This document shows positions 10,675 to 24,144 of a stretch of 64,000 nt of DNA, one piece after another. The first letter of the stretch is position 1; the number at the start of each line of letters is the position of its first letter. The notes under the pieces were generated by a model. It saw only the letters and a list, made by a program, of their open reading frames with translations, ran no database searches and was not told the origin of the DNA. The stretch comes from Eleusine coracana subsp. coracana (lineage: Eukaryota; Streptophyta; Magnoliopsida; Poales; Poaceae). Position numbers and translations under genes: made by a program. The stretch lies in assembly GCA_032690845.1 (NCBI GenBank), contig CM064433.1, positions 37,260,658 through 37,324,657 of the forward strand. The letters run 5' to 3'.

Positions 10675-13600
10675 TTAGAGTTGCTCTAAGCATGAGTGAT
10701 AGAGGGGAACCTCGATGCACGCAACACGCTGGCTTCTAGGGGACGTATATCAATCGCTAGATATTGTGGTACACCGAAAGTAAATGTCGCAAAAATAATT
10801 GATATATGTGGTTACTAGAACTTGGGGATTAATATCGCTAGAACGTCTTGTAAACAACTATTTAGTTATTTGTTCCTACAGTAATTCCACTTGAAGTTCT
10901 CCGTTCGAGAGGTTGGTATAGATACTCACGGATGTGGACAGTTATTGGTATATTTCGAACTGAAAGTCGATCATTACTCATTTCTAACCCTTACTACTAT
11001 GAATGAGCACTCGCGCTGCACTTCAAGACTCTTCACTATACAGAGGCTGACATCCAGTTCATGAGCTACCATACGTGGCCACACTAGAAGGCACAGCCGG
11101 CCCAAATAACTCTAGATGCCCCCAAACCTTCTCTCTTCGGTCCGCCATCCCATAGACTTGATCTCTAGGATCCGCCACCTCCAGAGTACACAAGGGCAGC
11201 GCAAGGACGGAGTCCGTATAGGCTGCGCGTCGTCTCCGGGTTCGTCAAATATTATCTTCAAATACCTTGTTAGGTGGCTCTACGGGAGACTGGATGGAAC
11301 AGATGGCGAGTGAAGTGAGTGTCACAAATGAGCATTGCAGGTGAAGAAGAAGAAGTCAGCTTCGTCGGCCACACATCGAGTATCAAATTTCAAATCCTCG
11401 TCTTCAGTGCCTCACCACCGGTGGCGGCTTCTGCGATGAGCAACATGACCAACTAAGCACAATAATACTTAATTTAGCTTTGTGTTCAATGCTTGAACAT
11501 GATGGCTTCTACCTCGTCTTCAATGGGACTGAAGATCAATCCTAACATATTCTAGATTACATTGTAAACCTTCAAAAGAGTGCATTAGCAGAAAGGAAAT
11601 AATTCCTCATGTGGTTTGCATGCAAAAGCGATTCACACCACTGAAAATGATTTCCCATCATCATAATTCTTGTTATAAATTACGAAAATATATTTGTGAG
11701 CATGAGGACATGTGCCCCGAAGTGATGAGTATGGAGTAGTCTAACAACCATATAATCCTGAAGCATTATCTTCTTTAACTTTAACCCATCATATAACATT
11801 TTCTATAGCAGGTTTTCTAGTCCCTGATGACTGGAAGTAAAGCAACTAGCTAGAGCACGTCGCCTATCGCTACTGCTGAGGTTGCACTATAGTTGATCAA
11901 GCAAGGGTTGTTTAGATAGTAGTTCCATGGAGAGCCAAGATTCAAGCAAGGGTCCACTTTAGCGGCTAACCGATAAACTGTCGATGGATGGCTGAGCACC
12001 ATGATCCATGGAATCCATGGATGAGACGGATAGTTCTCGGCAGTCAGCAGTATAAAGGATGTAAAAGCAGGGCTGCAGCCATTCTCCACGCCATTGTTCA
12101 TTGGGTTGCATTTTTCTCATACGGCTATTTTAATTTGATATCTGTTTGTGTTCCATGAGTTGAAAACAAATGGTTTTTTTCAATCAACGCCTCGACCATC
12201 CAATCCTCTGATCTGACAATTTATCTTATTTTGTTTTTTAGGATTATGCATTTACTAGGAAAAAATATAAATATATTGACTATAGCAAAAAGAGATTTAT
12301 TATGGTGCTTGAAATTAATAGGAGTCGTTGGTTGGTTAGATCTGATAGTTAAAAATAGAGAGGTGCCTGCTAAAAGTTAATTAAGTTGTGAAACAGTACA
12401 AAAAAAGGTGGGCCTGATACTAATTATTTTCTTTTTTTACTAATTAGAAAAGGGGTAGTTTAGTAACTTCATATCAGCAGGGCACAACAAACATGTTTCT
12501 CGATCATTCATCGTAGACGATCCCCTATCTCTCCCAAACTTACCTGCCTCCTGGACTTCTCGAGTTTCCCTGCCTCTCCTTACAACGTGCACTGATGGTG
12601 CCGCCGGCGAGTCCTTTGAGGCTTTGAGCCATCCTCGGTCTAGGAAAAGTTTGATGCGGCATGGGAGATGATAGTCCGTGGACCTCTGTTCTTCATCCAT
12701 GGAGTAGCTCATGAGCAACCGTGAGAGCAAGCGAAGGTTATGAGCAGCACATGCATGTCACGAGAGCACTACAATGAACGGCCAACACCTTCTCTCTGAT
12801 AGCCTCAAAACATAGATAGTGTGCAACGGCTGCATAGTTTTCCCCTTGCCGTCAAAATCCTCCATTATATTCATGTAGCCACACACATATCGATTGCCAG
12901 TGTTGGTTCATTGTAGTTGTTACAGCATTGCAGCCGCTCTCCCTCCATTAATCAAATATTAATAACGTGTTTCCTTTAATTGCAGCTTTAAGCTCCCCAC
13001 TTTTCTTTCCAAATCGTTTTTAATTTTGCTTGTTTCATGAATGATCAGAGCTCCCTAAATCGTCTTTACTGCCTGTGATGGTTGTCACATAAGCAAACAA
13101 GGTAAGCATCCACGACGCCATATGGTTTTGGCGGCAGGGCTAGCTCGGTCTATGGCGAGAAATGGCAGTGACAAGGATGGGTTAGCGGCGGGAGAGGCGC
13201 AGTATCGAGTCTGATAGAGACCATGAATTGATGGTGCAATTTCCGAGCTATCCTTAATTACAAATAATTAGGCACATAATTAACTATTTTAATATTAACA
13301 GTTAAGATTAATTTAGTGAGAAGGAACTTCTGTTTCCCCTCAAGCACCGTAAGCACGGTAACAAATCTCATAAAGAAAATATTAAGTTCTTATTTATCTA
13401 GATCTAGATCTAAGAACTATAAATGATGATTAAAAATGCCATTAATTTCTAGTTGAGTGAACATTAATAACTCCCTTTTAATTTGGCACAATAAAAATGT
13501 AGGATCAGCAAATCTATAATGCATAGAAGTAAGATCACACTGGACTAACTAGAGGTTTCAAAAATTGTCCAAATCTACTGACTGGAAATCTTCGACATAG

Positions 13601-15103
13601 TTTTGTAGCAACCTTTGGAGTGGAGGAACATTCGTAACCATAAATACCTTCTACGACACAAACAAACTTGCCCGTCATGCTAAACTTCTCGAACATACGG
13701 ATTCTCATGTATTGGTACTACTAAACTTCCTTATACCTCAACAAATAATATTGATGTATTATGAAATGCTGCTTCTTATATGAGAGATACAGATTATACA
13801 TGTGTAAGATGTTGCATAGTTTTTTTTATGTTGCGGTTCTAGATAATTTAAGCCGCAATCCTAAGTATGATACATACACAGATTATTTCAAGTTGCACAT
13901 ATTCACTAGCATGTAAGTTAGATTTTTATTGGCTTCCCAACAGTGGACCTCCAAGTTAAAGCCCATATTTTTAATTTTTTCAGGTCGAATGGCTTATGTC
14001 ACTCAAAATAATGCCTATGATATGAGGTGCATGTCACGCCGATGATGTGAAAAAAAAAGACTTTATTATTTTCTATTGCTTTTCACAAAAAAAATCCATA
14101 TTTGTCTCAACCAACAGTCAAAAGGCCAAATATGCTTTTGATGGAGGAAAATAATTATTTCCAAAATCATGTTTTGACCCTTGAACAGATTCAGATTTTT
14201 TTTCTTAAAGCCGCATTTCAAGCTTCAAAATTTTCACAAGATTGCTGTAGTTGCAGGTAAAATAGAAATCGCAGCTATGAGAAAACCTCTCAGGGTCTTT
14301 TGATCACGGTGGATCTGATGCATGATCACGAAGGCGATCACCCAATGGCCGATGCACTTTTTTTTTTTAGGAATAATGCACGTTTGTTTTTCCAGAGCCC
14401 GTAAAAATCCTTTACAAAGGACCAGATCACGTCATTCCGTGCATTCCTTCCTGCCAACATTGAATTTATCATTCCCTTTCTCTGAACCCCATGGTACTAC
14501 ATCAGACATTCAGACGCTCAGTCAAGCCCCCAGGTGTCCTTTTCCATGTGGCTTTCTAGGTAAAGCAACCAGCCGACTACACTGTCAGCCACACACATAC
14601 CACAATTTGATGCTACCCGTCCACTCCCAGGATTCCAGCCGCCCCGCTTGCCACTTTGATGGGTGACCAGCACTGCTACCAACCCATTTCCGTGGCCAGC
14701 AACAGCAGGAGCGTTGCAGCCCGAGGCAACGTCTGGACCTAGGACTATCACCAAAAATGCTCTATTATACAAGTTACAGAAGTCAGAAGGGGAGGTGGTG
14801 AGCATTGGGGACCTTTCTTTTGAGCACATCTTTTTTTTGGCGTTCCTAAAGACACTTGCTTTTACTCACCACCTCGATGACAATATCGACCAGCCGCTCC
14901 TCTTTCAGGGTTTCACTAAGCATTTTCGTTACCTTCCATGTTTAGGACTGCTGATTCAATTAGAGGTGGTACGGTTTGCTTAGTAGTTATTCCGGTTTTA
15001 GAATGTTGTTCGGTTTCTTATCATGTTAGGTTCTCATGACCGGAATCTCATCTCAAGAGCAATCTCGGGCCCTAGATGCAGAATTGGGGATCACTAATGA
15101 GAG
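10675..15103. other. Intergenic stretch without supported genes
   Basis: Over 4 kb of mixed composition. The open frames found (for example near 11116, 12440-12730, 14322-14983) have no recognisable domain, codon bias or splice structure. Several long A- or T-runs are present, and TE debris is likely but could not be named. The last part, about 14990-15103, is probably the 3' untranslated region of the minus-strand CPL3 gene. Confidence 0.4.
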
Positions 15104-18100
15104 TTATTTGACTGCAAAGTCATGCTCATTGGCACGCCGGTACAGGAGGGCTGAAGCTTCTACCCTGTTGATGGCAAACATGAAAGATATATGAATTTCA
15201 ATTCAAGTGTAGGTTGTACCATGAAGTTAGAAAATAAGGTCATGTAATAAAGCAAAAATCAAGTCAATGAAATAGCAAGTATTACTCACCATCCTGGATG
15301 AACCACGAATCTGCCAGTGGATAATGCCCAGTTCACCTTGTCTGTCCCGAGCGAGTTTGCAACAACATGAGTAACCCGGTCGTCAATCTGGAGTGTGCAC
15401 ACTGCACCAAACTGCTCAGCAGTCTGCCAGAGACTATGCAAGTGGTGGTTGACATAACCAACTGGGAAAATCCGGCTAAAGACAATACGACAACCCGCAA
15501 GGATCCTCCGCTGCTCAGATGCCAATATGCTCCGCACATCAGCATCATTGAGGTTAGGATGAGAAAAGAAGTTTTGATGAATCCGTTCAATAACCTAGTT
15601 CAAGAATGCACGAGATCTCATCTTAATCAAAGTTTTGTAGTTCTCCAGAGTGCTTGTAGTTAGGGGAGTAAAACAATCCTACCGCTAGGCAAGAAGCAAG
15701 TGTTCCATCCTCTGGCCTCTCATCTCGATCAATTTCAAGTAGTGATGGTCCAGCAAGGCCAAATTGTCGTCTGCTGCAGGGGAAGTACATGTACCTACAC
15801 AAAAATATCATTTGGAAGGGATGTTACTCGACATCACATAAAAATAAAAATAAAAATCAGCAACGCTTACCTCTCTACAACTATCAAATTGTGTTTGTTG
15901 TGTGGCCAGACTCTTATAGAATCATCTATGATTACTACTGCAGATTCCATCCCCAAAACCCCATCAAGATCTTTACTTTTGGGTACTCGATCATCACTGT
16001 CAAATGGATCACCTACACTGTCGTCGCCCCTTGAGATGACTCGCCCTGCAAACAACTCCCCTCTAGGATCGAGAAGCTTAGCCATCTCAGTAGCATACAG
16101 CTTATTCCCCATTGTGTATAGATGCAACTCAAAAAGCTTACTCGCCTATAGCACAAGACATGACAAAAATCAATAGCGGTTTTGAAATGCACTTAGGTAA
16201 CTGGAATATATCACACACAACAAACCTTGCTAAGGAAGTTCCATATTCCAGGTCTCAGCTTGGTCCACATTGACATATGTTGTAAACGATACAGATGGCG
16301 GTCGTGAAAACATCTGTCCTGTTCCTCTTTCTTTCGCAAAATCTCATCATGAATAGGATCCACTTCTCCAAACTGAACATGTATGGGGCACATCAGTGGA
16401 GTTTGCAAACTATTAAACAACTTGAGGTGGTAGTGTAGTAGGCTAAAAAACCATTAATACCTTTGCAGAGTTGAGGAGTGTGTGATCCAAATCAAGGACT
16501 AAGCATAGCTTCCGAGCTCTGAATAATTCCCTCTGTTCCTCGATCCGTCTAGCCCTTTCCTTCTGTATCAAAGCCTTCTGCTGCTCATCATAACCACCAA
16601 GGAGATGATCAACAGCACCATATGGATCAACTGGCTGCATAGTTTCTTGTGATGTTGTAGGAGCAGCATTTGTTGCTGCATCTGCATTTGGACTATTCTG
16701 ACCAACCATTAGTCTTGGATCTGACCTATTGCTGCCTGAAGCTTGCTGTGCAGGAGCCATAAGTGCTGTAGCAGCTAACTGTGAATTTGAGACAGGATCG
16801 ACAGTTTTTGGGTTAATAGTGGACAACCGTGCCACATTAGACAGCAAGGCTCCTTGCTGAGAAGACGATAAAGTAGCCTGATGTCGCTCTAGCTGTTGTT
16901 CACTGCTGGTCGACTGGTCTTTGCTTCCCTGAGAGTCAGGTTCGGTAATTCCATTTGGTTTGGTTATGTTATTATGGAGGATTCGTCGGGGATCACGGGG
17001 CTTCATACGTATTACTCCAGCAGCATTATTCGGTGAGTTCTGCAGAAAGATCAAACCTTAATGTCAGTACCATCTTCTAACAAAAGCAAGGATTCAGAGT
17101 TAATGACAAGATAGTACACTTAACATTTCACTAACAATAATGTTATAACCTACAAGCTAATGGACAAGGGAATAAGTGTTCCATGCTCTAATAATCTTTC
17201 CCCTTAATATGTAAAAACGAAGCAAACGTGTATCAAATAAACTGGAATTGTTATCAGGTATATATCAATGAAATAATGAACAAGAACATAGAGAAGAGGG
17301 TTACCAAAGGATGTTGCTGCACTGGAACTTGTGGCCTAAGAGATGGAACCTGAGTAACTTCTGTGGTCTTTGGAGCATTGCCAGGTGGTAAAACTGTGCC
17401 TGTGCTTACTGTATTTATACCACTGGACATGCTACTAGTAGCAGCTACAGTCAGCTGAGGTTCTGATGCTGACATCTTCTGCTGCTCCATTTGAATCAAA
17501 TGCATAATCATTGCTGGGTTACTGGCAATATCCTTTAAAACAGCAGGCAATGAAATGCCAGGAGCTAGACTACTTTGTGGCACAGTAGTTTGAGGGGGTT
17601 GCAAAATTTTAGTATTTGTCCCAGTACTACTTATCCCACTTGGGTTGTTAATAAGCTGATTGCATGTTCTAACATCAGGATTCCCTGCTGGAACCAGCAT
17701 GTCTCTTGGATCTCCATTACCACTCCGAAGTCTTTTTAACATGTTTTCATCTACGTTAGGTTCATCAACTGCCTTGTGTTTACGGTTATTAACTGATAAT
17801 CCACCACCTAAGTTCCCACCTTTCGGTGCTGCGAAATCTGCAGGCCGAACATCTTCTGTACCACCAGCAGAATCACGGTTCAAAAACCTGAGCCTTGGAT
17901 CCCTACTCTTAGATGTAGTCTTTAATACAGGATTCGGTCCAGCAGCAAACTGCTCAACTTGTTTAGAATAACCAGGAGGACCACCTGGGTAACAATCAAC
18001 ACTGCTGCCAGCTGTGCTAGGTTGAGAGGTGGGCATCTGACTTGTACATGGCAGTGCAGTCTTCTTTGGAATTGAGAAGCTGGAAACCTCGGCAAATATG

Positions 18101-19971
18101 TCACTACCTTTGCCTCCAGATTTACCCTCATCTCCAGAAGGAGTTGGACTTGGTAGATCGTCACTTGGAAATGCAGATTTCTGGCCATACTTTTGCTGGT
18201 AAGAGGATACTGCCTTCAGAGGATCATTTATGGATGGGTACAACGAATTCTTTGCAGACTCAGCTCTTTCTGGGACAGATGATTTCTCTGGTGCCATTGG
18301 AAACGCCCCAAAACCAATGGGCCTTAGCATAGGAAAAGTAGGTGCATTATCCCGGGTGGGTGAGGGCAAGCTGTTCTCATCATATTCTGCGTGAAGATCC
18401 AACAAGGGACTAATTTTATTCCTTGCAGGTATTTCCAACCTTGGCAAACTAGAGGAGCCACTAAATAGATTTGCTGCTCCTGATTCGAATGGTAGCCTCC
18501 CTGATGACACTTGCCCAGGTGCATCCACAGCATTTGGTTTCATTCCACCGTTGGCATTTAGGTCATTGGCATTGTCCTTTTCCTCAAAAACTAGGTGCCT
18601 CACACGGCTATCCAGCTGATGCACAGAAACGGATAGAAAAGATAAGATTGCAACTTCAGTTACTTGAAACGAGCTTCTCAAGCAACAAAACAAAAAGGTC
18701 GCTAACCTCATCTCGCTGGTCAGGCGTCAGCATGTCTGAATATCTGTTCTTTATGTGGAACAACAACCTACATCATTCAAAGGAAATCGTTTCAGTTATC
18801 CCTTACAACCTAAAATAAAGGTGCAGTTTCATTCTACAAATAACAAATGAATAGCTGAGGATGGCTTTTATACTTTAGTAGCATGTTCTTGTTCTGCTCC
18901 CTCCTCGGCAGGTTATGCGAATTCGCCACCTGCAGCAATGCGACAAACGTAAGGCATCCATTCTATTCGACCAAGGAAAAAGGCCACATGCGTCAGGTCT
19001 TACAGTGGTGATGGTGTCAATAGCAACAAACGCCTGCTGCACAAGGGGTTCGAGCATGGGCATTGGGCTCCCGTCCTCCGGGAAGAGAGGCTTCAGGCTC
19101 TCAAAGCAAGTGCGCAGACGTGTGCACGCACCGTCGAAGGACCTGTTATACAGAAAAATCAGATGCCTCCTCAGAAATCGAAATCAAAGACTTCATCCAT
19201 CAAAATTCATGATCACTGCAAAAAGAAAAACTTGTGCCCATACTTCTCAGCTTCCTCAGTAGAGACCATCTCAAGCTCCTCAAGTATGCTCCCCACGCGC
19301 TGATCAAAGTCAACCTCCTCCTCGACCGCAGCGGTAGCTGCGGCATTACTGCTCCCCTCAACGGCCACAGACTCCGACTTCTCCGGGGCGTCGGAATCCA
19401 AGTCAATCGTCTCCGGCTGCTCCCATGGAGGCGGTGGCGACGAGGTCTCCGCAGCCTCCCTCTCCTCAATCTCACCCTCCTCCATCTCCCCGTCCGAGGC
19501 GTCCACGGCGTGCTCCACCTCATCCTCGTCGGCGGCGGCCGCCGGCACCAGCGGCTTTTTCTGCACGGCCTGCGCCCAGGCGAAGCTGTGGAACGCCGGC
19601 GCGTAGCTCCGCGACATGTACCCCATGTGCGGCGACACCCAAGACCTAGATCTCGCCGCAGAGGACCCCAACGCGGCCCCTCCGCCGCCGGCGGCGGCCG
19701 ACGACGACTCCTTCTTGAAGTCGTCCGCGCTGATCTCCTTCAGCGACTCCGACGAGTCCCCGTCCGACCCATCCACCCCGCCGCCACCGCCGCCCACCGT
19801 GATGACGTCCCCGCCCGGCGCCACCACCGCCGACCGCGGCCGTTCCCGCGCCATCAGACCGACTAACCTTTCCTCGTCCCTAGGCGTGACCGTCACGCGC
19901 ATATGCGACCCCACCGCCGCCGCCGCCAACGACCCCGAGCAGCCTCCTCCGGCGACCGTCTCGTTACTCAA
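15104..19971 (-). CDS. CPL3: RNA polymerase II C-terminal-domain phosphatase-like 3, 11 exons, 1257 aa
   Basis: Exons in coding order: 19971-19244, 19142-19004, 18929-18874, 18767-18707, 18615-17305, 17039-16461, 16372-16226, 16145-15871, 15794-15683, 15594-15290 and 15164-15104. All have GT..AG borders and consistent phase, giving 1257 codons and a TAA stop at 15106-15104. The N-terminal third is acidic and low in complexity (DGEMEEGEIEE), followed by SFDGACTRLRTCFESLKPLFP and NMLLKLLFHIKNRYSDMLT. The largest exon (1311 bp) encodes a long Ser/Pro-rich linker. The catalytic FCP1 signature DLDHT is at residues 948-952, with HLYTMGNKLYATEMAKLLDP and VVIIDDSIRVWPHN downstream. A BRCT domain ends the protein (FGAVCTLQIDDRVTHVVAN ... 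FVVHPGWVEASALLY). In Arabidopsis CPL3 removes phosphate from Ser residues of the polymerase II tail in the nucleus and restrains stress (ABA) and immune gene expression. The length matches the family, and all key Asp residues are present. Confidence 0.95.
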
Positions 19972-22640
19972 CCTCCTCCCGACACACGCCTAGGTCAAGT
20001 CCGTCGCCGAATCCGTCGATCCCGCGGCCCGCGACGGCGCCGGCGAGTCCCCTCGCACGCGAATCGATCAACGCGTCGCTGGATTTCGGTGGATCGGACG
20101 CTCCCGCACGCGCGCGCGCGCGGAGGGCGGAGAGGCAGCTCGCGAGATTTGGGGGAAAAAAAAAACAGAGTGGGAGGAGGGTACGAGCGCGTGGAACGGA
20201 ATATGTAGAGGGCGAGAGGGTGACGGGCGCGATCCGACCGTTGGAGTTTGAGTTGGACGGTAAGCGATCCGGACACGTCGCTTCGGTCTCCGAGGAGAGG
20301 AGTGTGCGGTTGCTTGCTTGCTACATGGCGGCGCAGGCGGCTTTGCTGACGTCATGCTGTGGATTGTCTCCCCTGCTGGTTAGATGGCGTCTTTACTCTT
20401 TACTGCTCTGCGCGTGCTCGTGCTCCTGCTGCCCTAATAGCTTTCACACTGGTCTGAGGCGAGGGTTGCGTTGCAGTTTGCAGAGCGAAGTCAGACTTGG
20501 ATCCACGTAGAGAAAGAAGAAATATGAGAGAGAAAAAATTAATTGTGACAGTAATAATAATCTATAGATCAAATATGGAACCTGTTATATAGCTATCCGA
20601 TTTTACTGTTTACTTGTTTTATATAATGTTAAAAAATTATAAGTAGCAACCAGTGTGGAAGCCCTACCTGCACGTAGCGCTAGTGTACTTCACCAATTTC
20701 GAGTTTGAGTTTATAATTACTATCTACTTCTTTCAAAATTATTGCAATTTGAGATATATTAGCATGTACACCATGGAACTATGATGGTTACATTCGTGCA
20801 TTATGTTTTTAATTTAAAATCACCATAGTTTTAGTCATTAACAACATACCCACATAGACCAACTACAACCCAATCTCAAGAGTTGGTTATGTTTTTAGTC
20901 ACCCATGACATAGGAAGTTTGTTATTTATTTTGTATTTATATAAATATTTTTATGGTAGAAGATATGTTTTAGTTATTGAAATATAATTTGAGACAACCA
21001 AATTTTCGCTAAATTTGTGCCTCCCAGTACCGTATACTTAGAATTTATATGATGCTAAATTTTGATGAACTGTTTAACTAAGGAGCCATCATACCGTTTA
21101 TATTTTTATGTCCAAATAGTACAAGATAAATTACAAAGTTTTTGTGATGTATAAGGTGTTGACTGTCCAGTTTGACACAGGATGAAAGGAATCTTCTAGC
21201 CTTTGTAGGAATGTGTCTGGATGAGCTACATTTTACTTGAAACGGAAAGAAGGAACAAAAGGCTTTTTTTAAAAAAAAAGAAAGAAAGAAACAATAACTT
21301 CTGGACTATTCTACGTGCCGTTCCCCAATATTTCTTCATGTTCTGGCGCTATATCCGATCTATTCTTTTGACGGGAACGGCTGTAACGGATTTTTCTCCA
21401 TTAGTAATTAATCGGAGCATTCGTTCCGACGAGTAGGATTTTAGAAAAAAGAAGTCACGTTTCTCTCCTAAACGTTGAGTAGGATTGTCAAATGAAGAAA
21501 AAACAATTTTAGCCTCTGCATATTAAGGGCTGCTTGTGTTTAGGAAATGGTGGGCTCTTGGCAAGTTACTCGGTAAGCTTTTAGGTTCTTGTTATTATGG
21601 GTCGAATTAGTTGCAAATTTATGAAATGAATAAAAAAGTTATACTATGTTTTTTTTTGTTATAATGGTACCAATAGCTGCAATTTGTACCGTTCTTCCAA
21701 ATAAAAGTTAAAAGACCTACTACATGAACTAGTATCTCGCAGGCTCGGCACACCAATTAACACGGTGGAACACAAGATTTTGGGGTTGTCAATGCCAACC
21801 ATCCCCGTTTTCAGGGGGCTTTTCCTATGCTACCAGCCTGCTGCAGCAAAACAGAGCTCTAGTAGCGCGCAGGGCAGGAAAAGGTTGCCGTTTCCATACC
21901 GTACAAGGCATTTACCGCAGAAAGGCCTTATGTACTGTTGGGTCGGAAGTAGAACCTTGTACTTTCTATAAATATAGGAAGCAATCAGCTTGGATAAACG
22001 TGCGAGTAGGCAAATAGCATCCGGCCGGTTGAAGTTAAAAGCAAACAATTATGTCATCAAAGTTTATAGTAGTTCGCGACTGGAGTAGTGATCCCTGATC
22101 CGTTGACTGGTTAGCGGAAAGTCATCAAAAAGACTGCCAAAAATGGCAGGGAGCAGCTATCCAGTTTGGGTACAAAAGGCCAAAGGACAACCAGCCCCAA
22201 GCGCGTATAGCTTCTGAACCTTGCCTGATCAGTGCTCACAAGCACTTTGGCCTCAAACAAATCTGAAGAATTGAATGCACACATCTCTCGATCAAGCCGA
22301 AGGTCAGAAGATGGGCAACCAGCAGTCGATCCAACTTTTACAATGAGTCTGATTCAAAGTGATATTCAGTGAGTCCAATACAATAATAATAAGCACTTAA
22401 GCAGTCAGAAATCCTTACACTGGCGTCCGTGTCCGAGTAGCACTAACAGTGCATGGAAGAAAGCAATTATTAACTGAACTTATCATTTTCCCCTACAAGA
22501 AAAAGCACCCAAACAAGCAATAAAGCTTCCCGGATACACGGACCATGTTCCGGTCAATCAGCAGGGCTAACAAAAATTCTTAAAACCATACACACACACA
22601 CAAACACATCTAAAAAAATCACCAAAAAGGAAGAAGCAAT
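19972..22640. other. CPL3 promoter side and intergenic DNA up to the ACP gene
   Basis: 19972-20510 is GC-rich and most likely holds the CPL3 leader and promoter (the gene points leftward). 20520-22440 is AT-rich, with no supported gene and no clear repeat. 22450-22640 is likely 3' untranslated region of the ACP gene; a CA-dinucleotide run lies near 22590. Confidence 0.4.
20347..20354. promoter_or_regulatory. Palindromic TGACGTCA (bZIP-type ACGT element) upstream of CPL3
   Basis: A perfect 8-bp palindrome lies 376 bases upstream of the CPL3 start codon, in a GC-rich promoter region. Plant bZIP factors of the TGA and related classes bind TGACG/ACGT cores. A single site could be chance; function is inferred only. 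Confidence 0.35.
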
Positions 22641-22761
22641 GTCTCGTGAACAACGATACTAGGCTGGAAAGGGAGAGCGCTATAGAAAAAGATAAAATCC
22701 TGCAAGTACTAGTTCCATGTGGTAAGCACTTTAGAATGGCTAGGGATGGCCGGCCGGTCGA

Positions 22762-24144
22762 TCATGCTGCCGGTTTGGAGTCGACGAGCTTTTCGATGAG
22801 GTCGGCGGCGTCCTGGATGGTGGCGATGTTCTGGGCGTTGTCTTCCTCCACGGTGATCTTGAACTCCTCCTCCAGCGCCATCACGATCTCCACCGTGTCC
22901 AGCGAGTCGGCGCCGACCTCGGTGAACTTGGACTCCGGCGTCAGTGCTGTGTCGTCGGCCAGCGCCAGCTGCGTCTTCACGATCGACATCACCTTGCTCA
23001 CTGTCTCCGGCTTGGCCTGTGTACGACGTGTTCATTGTTCAGGTTCAGTACACAACTGTAACGCTGTCTAGACTCTAGTTACAGGTTGCTGAAATGCAAA
23101 TGGAAGTCGTGGATTGTTACCGCGTAAACCCGGAAGCGAGAGGATCTAAGGGTGACCAGGCCCGTTCTGCTGGTCGCTCCCATGGAGATCAGGCTCCTGT
23201 CTGAAACTCTGCCTCCCTGCAACAAGTTTCAGTCAAGTAGCGAAGTATTTCAGTTGCGCTGTCACAAAACATAGTATTGCATATCTTCATTGACTGACAC
23301 ACATGTGTATGATTACAGTTAAAATATTATGGTTTTTCAAGTCCTTACAATGTTAATACACCGATCCCACTTTTCTTAGGAAAGCAGACTTTAATGTGTA
23401 GTGTAGGGTTCTGGAACGAGCATTCCATCAACGTAGAAAACGACACCATGGCATCAAAACTAAGGTAAACCAAGACTAAACTAGACATAACATGTTTGGC
23501 CGTGTCCATCCGACCTCGACCTGAAAAAGGGTCCATGCTATTTCTTGGTGTATTAACATCTTCAGAAAGAAGGAACTGAATTCAGTTCTTGGCTGGCCCT
23601 ACGCTACACCCCAAATGACGAAAGCAAGGTTCAGTACCTTCAAAGGCAACCGCACTTATTTATGAGGGGATCAGGCACCTACTACCAAATTCATTCAGGT
23701 TGTGTTTACATGTGACGGATATTTGGGCTCAGCATACAGGATCAGTAGTAGGTTTACTCATTATTACTGGTGCCCTGTTCTGCTTTCACAATGAAAGCTT
23801 CAACTGTTTCCATGTCACAAAACGACCATCAGCATTCCACTCAAACAAAACTCGAAGGGTAAAGTGAAACCAACATATTTGTCACGCGGTACTCAATTTC
23901 TTCACACGACAAGAGGCACGCTCGCTACTAACTCAAAACCGAAGACATGATCCGACTAAGGAGCAGGTCATCAGTGCGTTGTTTTAGCAACGAAACAATA
24001 GCACAAACAAAGTTGTTCAGTGAATTATCCAGTGATAGAACCGAAAAATCATCTGCAGAGTTGGGCATTATTTACCTTCCAGCTCAGGGTGGTCGCCTTG
24101 CAGCCGACCATGGTCGATAATGTGGTGGCAGACAGGGCGGCCAT
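22762..24144 (-). CDS. ACP: Plastid acyl carrier protein precursor, 3 exons, 139 aa
   Basis: Exons: 24144-24076 (23 codons, ATG at 24144), 23216-23121 (32 codons) and 23016-22762 (84 codons plus TGA). All joins are phase 0 with GT..AG ends. Residues 1-55 are rich in Ser, Thr, Arg and Ala and poor in acidic residues, as expected of a chloroplast transit peptide. The mature part begins around AKPETVSKVMSIVK and contains the phosphopantetheine attachment motif GADSLDTVE with the serine at residue 93. The rest (EIVMALEEEFKITVEED ... ATIQDAADLIEKLV) is the standard four-helix, strongly acidic carrier fold. It carries growing acyl chains for type II fatty-acid synthesis in the plastid stroma. No defect is seen. 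The 859-base first intron has no feature of note. Confidence 0.95.

Noticed and set aside
12170..12400. Possible inverted repeats around GATCTGA / TCAGATC
   Set aside because: Similarity is low and interrupted; no terminal signature or target duplication.
14322..14983. Overlapping open frames of 100-114 codons on both strands
   Set aside because: No recognisable motif, no splice context and no codon bias.
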